From the NCBI GenBank assembly GCA_025617745.1, contig CM046867.1, positions 25,288,705-25,352,704 of the forward strand: a DNA stretch of 64,000 bases, written 5' to 3'. Position numbers and translations under genes: made by a program. The stretch comes from Heliocidaris erythrogramma. Lineage: Eukaryota; Echinodermata; Echinoidea; Camarodonta; Echinometridae. Below are positions 23,055 to 35,700 of the stretch, piece after piece (position 1 is the stretch's first letter; the number at the start of each line of letters is the position of its first letter). Below the pieces are notes generated by a model that saw only the letters and a list, made by a program, of their open reading frames with translations, ran no database searches and was not told the DNA's origin.

Positions 23055-24818
23055 GTTTTTTTTTTCTTTCCAATGACATGTGTAATTTGTGAAACTGAAT
23101 AAAGAGACACAAACAATGAACTACGTTTTCTCCTTTTTAATTTCATCATTTACAAGAATTCTATCTCCATGCAGCGTCCCTCAACATTGTCCACCATCAC
23201 CATGTCTGTCCTTGCACGCACATCTGTGCTCTGCTCCTCACGCATGGCTCCTACTGGCTGGCGAATCAACATTTCTTGTCAGTTGGAAAATTGTACCCTT
23301 GGAAGTTTACATACATTTTAATTTATCTTTCTTATTCCTGTAGAACAAGGCTGTTGTGTAAATGTTTTTTTTTTGGTTGGTTGGTTGGTTGGTTGGTTTA
23401 ATAAAAAAATTAATGCGTACGGAGAAGAGAGAGAACAATGTGAGACCGCATTAAAAAAAATCAAACCTATTCTATAAGGATAAACATGCAAACTCATTTG
23501 TTATAATTCAATACAAAAACGTCATTGCGTTCGGGCGAAAAATGGAGATTTGATGCGTTAACTCTTCAGTGCCGATGTCACGTACAATGTGACAGATAGA
23601 CTTGCCATTTTCATTCACCAATTACTCGATCACAGGAAAGGTATATATGATGGTCGATGTATATCAAGATTTTGAGCATAAATCAAGCATTCTAAATATA
23701 TGATTATAATTATATGCTACCATAGAAATCTTCAGGAAAAAACGCCAATTTTTAAAAAGATATAACTTTATTTCAACATAAAACAATAGCAGACGAATGA
23801 GAAAACAAAAAAGAAATTCAAATGTAATTTTCAATCATTCGTATATGCATACAGTTGGGTAAAGGAATAATATGTAGTATCATAAGAAATGGTAATAAAT
23901 TTCCTACAAGTCTTGTACACAATATTTTGTTGAAATAATATATGGTTAATGAAGTGCAGACATTTGAAAGTAACCATTGATCACATTTTGGTAAAATTTT
24001 GAAGAGAGCTAAACCCCTTATTGACACAGTCAGATTTAATACCAGATACCTCAAGCTCTCTCAGTCATAAAATATCACATCACTTTCTAAAAATCATGAT
24101 CAATGCATAGATACCTGTCTGAGTTAGATGAACTTTTACGTGTGATCTTCTCCTACTCTTATTTAAAGTATTGAACTGAAGATTGATGACGTTGTGTGCG
24201 AAATTAACGGACTGGAGACCAAAATAGAAAATCAATATCAATTGTCAAGGTTTTTGTCACGCTGAATGTATAAAGAATTTGTTCGATATGCCAAATGGTA
24301 TAAACATGATACCAGGATAGAAAATCAATGGACATTGTCATAAGTATTGTAAATGTATTCCACTCGGACCAAACTCTCTTACTTGGAACCGCTCCAACAG
24401 AGTAGGAGTTATTTCAAACCAGGAGGTTTTGTTAATCACTGTTCTGTTTTAGATGTAAACGTTAAAAATAACCGAATGGCGTCCCGGAACATTTGGTATG
24501 AAGCCAATGAAAATATTTTCGTCAACTTAATTATTAGTTTACTATTAGATTTCCCCTACAAAATTCTGGAATGGTGTGGATAGAGAGATTGAAGTAGCAC
24601 ACATATTTTTGACTACCGTGATTGGTGCGGATAGAATCATCGGCCATGCAGAAGTTTGTGAGGGCGTACAGCTGTACGAGGTGCCACTTTCAATTATCGT
24701 AATGATTTTTCCCAATGTCTTAGTTTCTCTTGCTATGTAGCTTCTACTGATGTTCTTTCAGTGCTTTCCTTCTGGTGTGTGTTCATTTCCTGTCTGCCCG
24801 TACGATATTTCGTCTCTC
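23055..24818. other. Unassigned AT-rich sequence
   Basis: No gene recognised. It contains a TTGG tetramer run (about 23372-23396), and two related blocks with AGAAAATCAATR near 24227 and 24320. Open frames at 23089-23343 and 24353-24583 show no family motif. Confidence 0.35.
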
Positions 24819-25272
24819 AGTAGCGCTGCCTGCATGGGTCTGGCCAAGGTTGGGGGCTACTGTTTGGACAACGTAGTGGGGGATATAGGGGATGGTGTCG
24901 TGATGTAGGGAGTTTTCGAATGTGTCAACGTGAACGCCGTCCTAGATCCTCCCAGCTACAGTGGACTGCTTTGTGTTAACTGCATACCGCGCTTTGTGCA
25001 AAAACGGCTCACCCGTCCACCGGTCAGATCGAGTCAGATCGAGAACACGTCAAACATGGTATTGCCGTCTTCTCTAAAACATGAACTTCGTTTCACCTAC
25101 TTTGTATGCAGTTAACACAAAGCAGTCCATTGTAGCTGACAGGATCTAGGACGGCGTTCACGTTGACACATTCGAAAACTCCCTACATCACGACACCATC
25201 CCCTATATCCCCCACTACGTTGTCCAAACAGTAGCCCCCAACCTTGGCCAGACCCATGCAGGCAGCGCTACT
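24819..25272. mobile_element. 454-bp foldback element with 168-bp arms
   Basis: The left arm 24819-24986 (AGTAGCGCTGCCTGCATGGG...) is an inverted copy of the right arm 25105-25272, nearly identical along its length. A 118-bp spacer separates them. GC content is higher than the surroundings. No target duplication was evident. High arm identity implies recent formation or gene conversion. The open frame at 24930-25115 runs through the arm and spacer and is not taken as a gene. Confidence 0.85.
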
Positions 25273-25418
25273 ACTTGTTTTCTAATTGTTCTTTTCGCTT
25301 CAATAGATTTCCCCATTATCTTCACTCTAGAAACTTAAAAAAAAGAGAGAAGGTTTTAAGTACAAAGATTGCTTAACATCAGGGTAATTATGTTAGCGAC
25401 CAACTCTGTGCAAGTTAA

Positions 25419-26345
25419 TAATAATATAATAGTAATAATAATATGTTTTTATATAGCGCAATTCAACACAGAATTGGTTCTAAAAGCGCTTTACAAATAA
25501 AAGTAGGGTACATATAAAGATTTAAATAAAGACATAATCAAATCAAAACAATCAGATAGGAAGTCTGATTACGTAAAGCACACATTTAATTAAAGCAGGT
25601 AATTAGATAACGAACTTATTACAGTATATATACACAAATATGTAGGAAATTAATGACATATAATTATTGAATGTACTTAAGAAATGACTAATTGTTGTAA
25701 ACTGCACGAAATAGGTGGGTTTTCAGGGGGGGGGGGGGTAAGTGCAGGACTAGTTTGAGATCTGTGTGAACGGGGGAGGGTATATTCCTTACGACTGGGC
25801 TTGCATATGCAAAAGTCCTTTCACCGTAGCTTTTGGTCTTTCTTGAGTTCACCTGGAGCAGATACTGAGAAGCATGATCTGAGAGTTCTTGAAGGAACGT
25901 ATGGACTGACCAGTTCAGATATGTAGTCGGGTGAAATATTATTTATAGCCTTGTAGACAAGCAGAATGACTTTGTATAGTAAATCCGGTATTGAACAGGC
26001 AACCAATGAAGCTAAACAAGTAGTGGTGTTATTATGATCATGATGATCATGCTACTTACGCCTGGTTACCAGTCGGGCTGCCGAGTTCTGGATTCTTTAG
26101 AGCTTAGTAATCTCCTTGTCAGGAAGACCATTGGAATAGTCCAGAACAGATGTCACAAATGCATGGACTAGGACCTCTGTTGTTGGCTTGTCAAAAAGGT
26201 TTCGAATCTTTCCTATTCTTCTCAGCACTAAGAGGCATTACGGCAGACATTGTTAACATGTTTACGCATGTTAAGATTGCTGTCGAAAAAATCACCTAAA
26301 TCACGAACTGCTTTGGCAAGACTCGGCACTCTCCAGATGCAAGGG
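25419..26345 (-). mobile_element. L2/CR1-like LINE 3' fragment
   Basis: The minus strand carries LINE C-terminal relics: LHWLPVQYRI-like, then YKVILLVYKAINNISPDY and SELVSPYVPSRTLRS (25821-26006), then YGERTFAYASPVVRN in another frame. This is the usual C-terminus of CR1/L2 family ORF2. The 3' end has GCGCTATATAAAAACATATT followed by an ATT-rich tail (25419-25445). Frames are broken. A poly(G) run (about 25727-25738) interrupts it. Confidence 0.75.
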
Positions 26346-26822
26346 GAGCCAGGTTATTTTATCTCAACTCTTGGCCATTTTACGGTATTAGATTTTCATT
26401 TATAATTGGACAGAGTTGGGCATAAAATTGTCAAAATTCGATGGGACACATAACCACCATCATGTTGGGCATTGTTCTTTACCCAATCTCAGTGAGATTA
26501 GGTTTAAAGGTCAAGCAGTTTGTTAGCAATTTATACTTTATATACCTAAAAAGTAAAATATGTTACCGTATTAATTTTTTGTCGTAAAAGGTGATTGCAA
26601 GTAAAAAAAATAAAATAATAATAATACAAAAATAATAATAATACAAAAATTCCCATAGTGAAATACAATGTAAATAAGAATATAAAAGATGGTACGAGAC
26701 CCTGATGTTAAGCAAAGCTTTTACTCAGTATTTTGACACGCTGTACGAATTCCATTTCACTTCATTTATCTATGCATAATATCTTGTTTGATATTCCCAG
26801 TTCTCTCCGTTTGGTTTTTATA
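26346..26822. other. Unassigned AT-rich sequence
   Basis: No gene seen. An AATAAT/ACAAAA-rich tract lies at 26608-26650. Confidence 0.35.
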
Positions 26823-26824
26823 TA

Positions 26825-28365
26825 CACTGCTGGTCAAAAGTTTTGTGACGAGTTTTTAATTCAGTTTATATTTTCCTTGAAATGAGTTTCAAAAGCATTT
26901 TGACAGGTTTGAATACTATATAAAGATAATCTACATACAATGTGTTTTGATACTTGCATGTGTATTTTTCTTTCTCTGTTTTGATTTAAAGATTTAAATT
27001 GGCAAAAGGCAGCCTAATGATACTTGCTTTTTAACGCACTCTTTTGTACTGATAGAAAACTGATTTTTAAAAATCCACAAAATGTACCACAGCTTCTTTT
27101 GGTTACAGCCTTGTAAATCAAATGCATTTACCATGTCCACATGATTACTTTCTTTAGCAATTAACTTGAAATATCCGTCCAGTATTCTTGCAGCAACAGG
27201 CCAAAATGTATCTTTGCCACTTCTTTACAACTCGTCCCACATACATGTATATCATGTATATTCCATATAGGGTTCATGTACCGAAACTAAGCTCACTAAG
27301 GCTGTTATATTTAATTATGTTTTATCCACTGATCCTGCATATTATGTAGCTTGAATACACATATGTTTTCGGGGTTGTTACTGTGATGTTGTGTGAAATG
27401 TTTCCTGATAAAAGATTAAAGCTTGTTTGCGAAATATGTTGTGGCATTTATTGTGGTAAGGAATATCATCAATCTTGTATAAAACACCGGCTCAGTTATC
27501 ATGAAAACAGCTCTATGCTATTTAATATCCATATTACCCCTCATCCATGCTTGAAAGTGGGGACAATGAAAGCAGGGGACACTTATTCACCATCCCTATG
27601 GTCACTATACACATTATTTTGAGTTGACACGAAACTTATCATTGCTTATAGACTAGTTTTCCTCAGTTAAAGATACCAGCGGGGGTTTTTTCACTAGGAA
27701 TGCATACATTGGATTTTTGCGTCGTAACAGGAAAATGATCACCAAGACATGTAAGCTATGCAAAAAGTACGTTTTATTAAAAGAAATATAAAAAGGTTGA
27801 ATAATAGAAACTGTTTGGCTTGTTATGTCTCTGGACCCTAACCCCAATCAGCTTGTGTTGGACGAGTTGAATAGGAAGGTCTAAGTAACATCCCCGAACA
27901 TTTGTGCTAGAATACTGAATGGGCATTTCAGGTAATAATTATTATTGTAAAAAAAATTACATCTGAAGTCAATAACCACATGTATGGCTGCTTCGGAAAA
28001 TTCAGTGAATACTTTGTTTTTCTTTCGATTTTGAAGAGAAAGAAACTTCTAAATTGCATATATTATGTAGTCATTTTTCGTCAGTAGTTGTGGGTATCCA
28101 ACCAAGCACCGTTAAAGTAAATCACATCTGAACGTATCAGAACATACAATACAATACAATACAATACAATACAATACAATAAGCATTTAGTACGCCCTTC
28201 CCATAAGGCTCGGAGCGTTTATCACATAGTGAACATGTAATGTATAACCAAACCTTTAGGACATTTGTCAGGACCTGGACAAGCTCATTATGTTGGGAAT
28301 ATACACTGATTTAAAACTAATCTTAAAATCCAGGCCGGTGTATAGAAAACTTTTGACAAGCACTG
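26825..28365 (+). mobile_element. Decayed Tc1/mariner transposon
   Basis: Terminal inverted repeats CACTGCTGGTCAAAAGTTTT (left) and, inverted, CAGTGCTTGTCAAAAGTTTT (right) sit between TA dinucleotides (26823-26824 and 28366-28367). Length 1541 bp matches autonomous Tc1 elements. Inside, on the + strand, remnants of a DDE transposase are visible near 27735-27875. A pentamer (ATACA)n tract (28144-28191) followed by a conserved-looking block suggests a nested LINE 3' end. Confidence 0.85.
27690..27895 (+). pseudogene. Tc1 transposase C-terminal remnant
   Basis: With frame changes, the + strand reads END..RHVSYAKSTF around 27737-27780, recalling the Tc1 family QDNDPKHTS-K block, and then LDPNPNQLVLDELNRKV around 27833-27880, recalling DLNPIE-LWDELDRRV. 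These carry the positions of the second and third catalytic acidic residues of the DDE/D domain. The N-terminal DNA-binding region is not recognisable and frames are disrupted, so no active enzyme is made. The transposase would normally cut and paste the element at TA sites. Confidence 0.75.
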
Positions 28366-28860
28366 TATATTTTCTATGGTAATCCTCTCATACTTCGTAA
28401 TGTTCTTTTTATCTTTTAACGTTGTGTTTTGTCTGTTGCTGCTTATTCATGCTGGTTTCTTTCCCACTTTACTCCACTCGCACCCTCAATATGAAGAATT
28501 TTAACACGACGGTATCTACCCTGCTATTCATAGTATTTACACTTTTTGTGTCAAGACTCATTTTATATTTAGATCTTACGAGCATCCTACCTCGAACTGC
28601 TGTCTCTGGGTGCCCCTGAAGGGTGACATATTCATAACACCCCTCTGTGGCACCCAGAGACAGCGGTATACCCTCGGACTTCTGATCAGACAATTGTGTA
28701 TCAATCATCGTTTCTCATCTACATGCAAGAATGCAAGATAAAACGACAAGGTTTAAAGACATTAATAAATATTGACCCCTCCCCCCCCCCCCCCCCCCAC
28801 TTAAAAACTACATGTAAATAGGAATACATGTAAACAAGAAAGCGAGTTTGAGATATTTAC
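28366..28860. other. Unassigned; contains poly(C) run
   Basis: No gene. It holds an inverted pair GGCACCCAGAGACAGC around 28600-28665 and an 18-base poly(C) run (28781-28798). Confidence 0.45.
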
Positions 28861-29165
28861 CTCGTTCATCCGTTCCTTTCTCTTTTAAGATCCAATTTTC
28901 TTTATTTTCCCTTTTCTCTCTCTTTCCGTTTGTGTTATACGCTTTTTTAATCGTTATTCCCCTCTTTTACTCCATCTCCTTATGCCGAAATATATCCACT
29001 TACCCGTTGCTCTTGTATCCTCTCTTCACATTATCTCATTTTCCCTATATATCATATCCACTCTCTCCATTTCTCAGTTATCAATTTCTTTTCCTCTTCC
29101 CTCCTATCTTTCCTTCTTCTCCTTTCAGCCTTATATCTTTTCCACCATCTCAGTTTCATGTCTGG
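28861..29165 (-). repeat. Pyrimidine-rich (CT-rich) tract
   Basis: Strongly C/T-biased on the + strand. The overlapping open frames here (28848-29221) are compositional artefacts. Confidence 0.7.
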
Positions 29166-30476
29166 AAGGGCTTTTAATATATGATATCTTTCTCAACCTT
29201 TCTGGTTCTAGTGACCCATAACGCGTTTTAAATGGTTCTTCAAGCTCATTTTCTAGGCGAAGAACGGTCAAATAGTTCACGATCACATCAAGACTAATTA
29301 CCGCAATCACTGCAGCTTGAAGTCGTAAAAAAATCAATTTAGACGAAGTCAGATAGATTCTATTTGCGATCTCCTGGGAAAAGTCAGATGAAATAGACAC
29401 TGACCAACTTCTGATTTCGTTTCATAGCCGTTTACTCTTTATAACAGTCTTCAACTATGCAATTATAATTCATGGTTTTCCAGGAAAATTCATATTTGTT
29501 CACGATGCAAATTATTGCTTTCTTAGATGATGGAATGGAAACACGAAACAAACAAAATCTCAGTTTATTAAAAAGTATTGCTCGTATGTGAACCTATACT
29601 TACTCCTTCCTTTACGACCCCATTCAGATCTAAATCCTCCAATACTTTAATAATATTACACACATGAATATAAAATATTTGTATAATATTGAATAGCCTT
29701 GAGTGGGATGCAAGGGCATCGCACGAGCCGATGAGCATATTTCACGAGTCGACACGATGAGTGAAATATTTTCAAAGCAGTGCGATAAAAGAAAAGCCAT
29801 TCAATAAAACGATCTCCGTTTGTCCGAATAGAGTAACGTGTACTCTAATGGAATCAAGCAAAAGAATTTTTGAGGGCGGTAACTATGTTTGCCTGGTGGA
29901 ATGGAGAGCCCAATTGGAGAGAAACGCGTACTAATTTGTGAATTATCTGATTACTGCGACTTTCATATGCAAACATCAACATGATGAAAACATTCACAAA
30001 TCCTGCCACCATGTGATTCTGCAGTCACTTGATACAATGTTGGTATCAAAATTAATTTCAACAAAATATTATGCATCAGTGATGCCTTCTGTCACCGCTT
30101 CTCTTCAGCGCCTCTGTTGAGGCAATGGAGAAAGAAGCTCTGGTAACAGTAGAACTAGTGCTTGTTGGTGGAGTATTTAACAAATCAGAGCTGCTTCTGC
30201 AGATGACCTTCAAATGCAGGTGGACCGGATGGACCCGGTAGTAAGAAACTATGGTATGCGGATCAATGAGAAAAAAATTAAAATCATGATTAGTAAAAAC
30301 CAGACACACACACAATTTTTTTTTAAGTGTGAGAGGGAATAGACGTGTACGAATCAACCATTTCAGGTATCTCGGCAAATAGGTGTACTGTATAATTCAT
30401 CATATATTTATCACATGCAAGAGCTGCCTTCATTCAGCGTGACGTGGACGCTTTTGTTTAATAAAAGCTTTTTTTG
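29166..30476. other. Unassigned; includes a ~120-bp imperfect hairpin
   Basis: At 29688-29808 ATTGAATAGCCTT is mirrored by AAAGCCATTCAAT, with GC-richer interior sequence (TGCAAGGGCATCGCACGAG), consistent with a small MITE. Nothing else is recognised. Confidence 0.45.
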
Positions 30477-32000
30477 TAAACACAAAAAAAAAAAGTAACA
30501 CCCCCTTAATCAAATTGGCGTAACTTCTTAACGAAAGGGTTGTGAGCAAAATAACTTAGCAAGAGTATTCTTACTCTTAATGACTAACTTCCCTGTAAAA
30601 ATGAGATTGATCCATCGACTAATGCATGAGTGGGCAAACATTAAATGAGAAAATATCACTTTTCAAAAGTCTCAAGGATCATTTTTATGCTGTATAAACA
30701 GTACATTTTAGCATTTCTTGCGCGATTTTTAAAGTGTGCTCACTCAACCATGACAAGATGACAACCTCTTACGTTTACACAACATGTGATGATACATTTT
30801 GGTAAAAATTTCTGGAGTTATTTTTTTTCAATCATATTGATACGCTTTGTCTCATTTACCAACGCCCCCTAGCGTCCGATGCAAACAGTGCAAAGTTGTA
30901 GACAATGGGATTTCACAAAAACAGCGATAAAAAATCCAAATCTCATTTTAACAAAGAGCACATTCACCAGAATAATCTTTGATGCTTTATCCATCATTGG
31001 ACCCTTCATGTCCTATACGATTTGAAAGTTCACCCACCGTACCCAATCAAAAATAAGTCTTAACCTCCCTGTAATATACTCAATGGGGATTTGACAACTT
31101 CGTCTTCCAGTGCCATTTGCCACGGAACTAAGCCATAAGGAAGCAAGCACAGCCAGGATAGAATGCCTCCATTATCGTACATCAGTCCTAATTGGCTGGT
31201 CACGCCCATTTCTTCCAACCCCCAGCGTACTTGTCCTATCAAAGAAGAGCATGTTTCTTAACAAGCCAAAGCATAAGCTATGAATGAATATGAATATTCA
31301 TGAGTGTAGCGTGGGCGAGTCCACTATTGACAGAAGGTTGAAGTCATGAAGCAATCTGAACACAATTAATATCAGCAAATATTCCTATTAAGATCCTTCC
31401 ATATTTGTTACTTCATATTGTTTTTATTTCAATTTAACTTATTTTCGGTATTAGGAATCTGTAATTGATTATTTCGAATGAATTGTAGCACAAAATACTC
31501 GTATGGTTTCCCCTGGCCATATTGGAGCATGCATGACGTCATATTGGCCAATCTCGTAGTGACATCATTTCTGCTTTCGCCGCGAGTGCGAGCCAACGAG
31601 CAAAATGAGAAAGTCGTATCAATGGATTTTGCATTTTCAAATTCACGAGGTTTGATTTTTTTTAATTGTGCTTACCCAACCATAATAATGAGAAAACTGA
31701 TTGGATAGGTGTGAGGGGGTCAAGCGATGGATAATAAACAACAACACATATATGCACCAGAAACCGAATTCGCTAAAATCTCGTTTCACGGAATACCCAA
31801 AATGACCCTTGTGACTTTTGAAAAGTAACAATTTTGCCTTTACTGTTTGCTCACTCATGCATGACTCAATGGATCAATCTCATTTTCACATAACAGTTTA
31901 GGAACATTCCTGCCAAATTATTTTGCTCAAAAACTTTTCGTTAAAAATTTACGTCATTTTGATTAACGGGGAGGGGGGAGTTACTTTTTTGTTGTGTTTA
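30477..32000. mobile_element. Long-TIR non-autonomous DNA element
   Basis: Left (30477-30700) and right (about 31790-32000) ends are inverted relatives over about 200 bp. Both start TAAACACAA then an A run and GTAAC.CCCCC; further in, both have ATGAGATTGATCCAT and CATGCATGAGTG.GCAAAC. The interior (30740-31780) has no recognised transposase. Exact target duplication unclear. The arm motif TGAGTG.GCAA resembles that of the foldback element at 60.8-61.5 kb. Confidence 0.75.
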
Positions 32001-32017
32001 TTTTAATCGTTCTATAT

Positions 32018-32179
32018 CAGGGGCGGATCCAGGGGGCAGAATCGGCCGCCCCTCCCCCCTTTGAAACCCAACTGGCACTGACCTTAAGTACACAACTAAA
32101 AAAATTGCCTCCTTAATTGTGTACTTTTCCGGCTCCACCCCCCCTTTTTTTTTACAAAATCCGACTGGATCCGCCCCTG
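32018..32179. mobile_element. 162-bp MITE with 15-bp perfect TIRs
   Basis: Ends CAGGGGCGGATCCAG and its exact complement; bordered by TAT on each side as a possible 3-bp target duplication. The interior includes C-rich and A-rich halves. A three-base duplication would suit PIF/Harbinger, which is an inference. Confidence 0.8.
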
Positions 32180-32455
32180 TATTTGTTTGTATTTTACAGT
32201 GTATAACTCCACCCTTATTTTATTGTTTAGAGAGTGAGAGAAGGGGGAGTCTGTTCTCCATCCATTCCATGTATTCATTGTAAATAATATTAGGAACATG
32301 TAAAATAACCCGGTTACTCTTTTTCTTTGTCTTTCTTTCCTGCTCTATTTTTTCTTCTTCTCATTCTGTCTTTCATTTCTGTCTCTTCTGATCGATATTC
32401 TGTCTTTCCTCTTTGTCTCTTCTGATCGGTATCCTCTCTTTCCATTCGACAACAG
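32180..32455 (+). promoter_or_regulatory. Intron end with polypyrimidine tract and 3' splice site
   Basis: A CT-rich stretch (about 32318-32445) leads into CAACAG at 32450-32455, the acceptor for the first recognised receptor exon. The phase (1) fits the downstream frame. Confidence 0.75.
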
Positions 32456-32712
32456 GTGCATCTGTGGCGGTTTCAGTATGGACAATGTGCGCCATCTCCC
32501 TGGAGAGGTACCATGCAATCTGCAACCCTCTAGCGTCCCGAGCTTGGCAGACGAAGACTAGGGCGTGTAAGATCATCGTCGCGGTATGGCTAATGTCCTT
32601 CTTAGTCTTACTCCCATTCGCTATCTACACAGAACACGCGAAGATAGGCGAGTCAGAATACTACAAGTGCCGAGAGAAGTTCCCCAACTTCCTCTTTCAC
32701 AAAATATACATC
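32456..32712 (+). CDS. cckr: CCK-type receptor exon: TM3-TM4-ECL2
   Basis: Starts after CAACAG with a phase-1 junction (the Gly codon is completed from the upstream exon) and ends before GTAAGT at 32713 in phase 0. It encodes ASVAVSVWTMCAISLERY through FLFHKIYI. Vertebrate CCK receptor genes also have an intron just before this Ser-Val-Ser region, so the position is conserved. The open frame upstream of 32456 is intronic. Confidence 0.92.
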
Positions 32713-35700
32713 GTAAGTATGAGGACAAGGGGAACTTGGTGATAATGACAATAATGACACTCTTGTTGGCGGTGGTGGTGATGATCATAAACGAAAGAGA
32801 TGAGCATGATAACGAAGAGCAAGACGAATACGATAATCGTAATATAATGGTGATGATGATGATAATGATAATGATGGTGATGATTACAAAGATCATCATG
32901 ATTTTGATGATGTTGTCTATGGTGATGATGACAGTGACATATGAAAATGTTATGGTGACAAAACTGATGATGAAGATTATTCACGTAGATCTTATCAAAC
33001 TGGGCTAAAGTTAGATATAACATAACTAGAGCATGATAGACTACGTTAATCGTAGTCGCATTTTTAAGAGATGCACTAAATCGGTAAAATTCCCGGCAGA
33101 GATGAACTATCTTTCCAAACTTCGAAGGCAAAGTACATCTAACACTAATAGAAATAATCATCTGCTAGTATGATATGAGAAATTCGTTAATGAAACTGAC
33201 ATTTGTCAACCTGGTTTAGAGGCGGTCAGTGGAGCAAGATGTAAACTTCGGTCTAAAGTAACAGAATTTTCTGTAATTGACACATGAATGGTAGGTTTCA
33301 ACATGGCAACAACATACCTCATATACTTAGCAAGCTCCTCTATTCCTTCTTGTCAAACATGTGCAATGGGTTATGGTGTAACAAAATCCTGGCAAGATTT
33401 TTTGGCTACCTTTGAGAAAGCAATACAAATTCACAATTTGATAAGTTATTAATGAACTGATCATTTGGCATGAAATTGTACAGTTACTTAGAATTCTTAA
33501 GATTTCACGATGTAAATTTAACCTGAAGTAAATAAATTGCTTTGAGTTATTAAGGTTGTAACGTAAAAATGCCCTTTCTCTATACATCTAGTGCATTGTG
33601 GGGCAGCAAAGCTTGGTCAAAGGGCACTTTGGTATTTTTCGGGGGGGGGCGTTACACCACCTTCCTGATATTTATTAACTTATTGTTATTTTATTGTAAT
33701 GTATATCCATACCTCTTCCTTCTGACAAAATTTGGTCCATGGGTTTAAGGGGGGAAAGAAGTTACCACAATTATTAGGGGCATGTTGACAACCCATCCCG
33801 ACAGAAATGTTTTGTCAGTTTTCGTGTTCTGTAATGTCTGGTCATACTACTTCTTTTTGACAAAGGTTGGTGCATGGGGTATATGGGGTGAAATCGACGC
33901 GAATTGGGGTCTGTTTCGGGGGCTCCGGGCTGCGCGTTTACGTTTTACAACCAAGCCTAGGCAGATTTCGCATTTTTCATACTAATACGGTTTATTCCGT
34001 CAAGACTAATCTGCATGAATATTTATGAAAACGAATTATAGCGATATAATAAAACGAGCAAGGGCATCGAGCAGCTGTTGTGTGTGGCGCAATCGGATAA
34101 TCCAGTCCTCACTTGGTGAAAGAACCACGAGTTCGAACCTCGGCAGAAGTTTATATTACGAAATTTTCTTTTGCTTATTTAAAAATAAGGTGACTGAGTA
34201 AGAAAATACAAGTCCGATACAAGAAAATACAAGTCCGATACTTGTAGTCTGTTTCAAAGTCTTCAAAAAGGGGTTTCTGCCTAGGCTTGGTTGCAAAAAA
34301 GAAAGACGCCTCCGGGCTAAACCCAACGACTACGGTCAGGCTGACAACCGCTTTGGCAATGACTAAGATGGTCTAAGTAACATGGTAGGGTCAAATCTTA
34401 TGGGTAAAGTAGGGTGACTGTTTCGGGACAGGCTCCCAATCCATGAACGAGAAATTTTCAATGAAGGATATAAATATGAGTAAATGGGGGAAAAGGCCAC
34501 GGCAAATTGGAATGTGATAAGTGTATTGCGATTTACATGTCCTGTATAGAGTTATGGTCAGATTATATACGTAGGGACGTTTGTTATTCATTAACAGTTA
34601 AATAGTTTAATTTCGCCCCGATGCTTTTCTTTAAGGGGGTTTATCGCTTCGTGTATGAAGCGTAGTATTATGTCAGCGTAGTAAATTCGTATTCATGATT
34701 GTATCTCTCTATCGTTGTATCTTCTTCGGGTTCGGAGGTTGATTGCAACATTTTTCCACACATCTCTGTTCTTTGTCATTCTAGTGCACTCTGTGTTTTA
34801 CCACTCCAGGTCTTAATGTTGTCTTCCCAGCTGGTTATCGGCTTCCCTCGTTTTACAGTACCTTCTACTCCCCCTTCCAGCATGTCTTTCAAGAGACTCT
34901 GATGTTTTATGATGTGACCAAAGTATTTTGCCTATCTTTCCTTAACTAGTTCTATCAGGGTAGGTTGTTTACGCCCTGCCATGCGCAATATTTCTTTGTT
35001 AGTTTTCGTCTGTTTCCATGATATTCTCATCATTCTCATCATTCTCCTGTATATCCACATTTCAAATGATGTGATTTTCTTTTTCATAGTCTGGGTTACA
35101 ATAGCAGATATCTCATTATATTTCGTTCTCAGTTTAGTCCGTGCAATGTATATGATGTAAGATATCTCGGCGTGTTAAGAGATACGCGCGACGTCAGATC
35201 ATCATCTAATTTATTTGACCATTACATTCTGGTGTGAGATCTCACATCGTATGTGCAACGCGACGTAATTAACTAGTCACAATTGTTTTTAATCAGCTAT
35301 GTGAACACGGCCTTTAAGTTTTGTTTTACATCGTGTGAATTTGACCACTGTATTTAGGGGACGGAGCGCGACAAAATTCCCTTAACACCTGCTGAGGACA
35401 ATTTAAAATTCAAACCACAGTTTGACCGATCATCGATCGGGGTAATCTTGGATCAGGTTTCCTTCATTTCGGTTGAGCCAATAATTTCGAGCAGTCTAGT
35501 GGTGCGCTTATGCTTCCTTTACAAAGGCAGAATGAGCGTTTTGAAACGATCATGTAAAACGCAGTTTCACGGGGTACCGTTTAATCCTCTTTTCTCCAGG
35601 CGAATTCGGGCTCTGTAGCTGGATTCGCAAACCTGCACTGCGCATGCTACGTTGGCCCAGGGAAGGGCAGGTCAAGTTGGACGCGCGCATTTTTGGAAAG

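Noticed and set aside
24930-25115. 61-codon frame as a gene
   Set aside because: It runs across one arm and the spacer of a foldback element.
31478-31708. Upstream TM1-TM2 exon of the receptor
   Set aside because: The frame has no GPCR motifs (no GN..V or N-L-A--D pattern) and lies within a TIR element.
32586-33161. Overlapping 92-154-codon open frames on both strands
   Set aside because: They arise from the receptor exon's shadow frames and an intronic GAT/ATG low-complexity tract.
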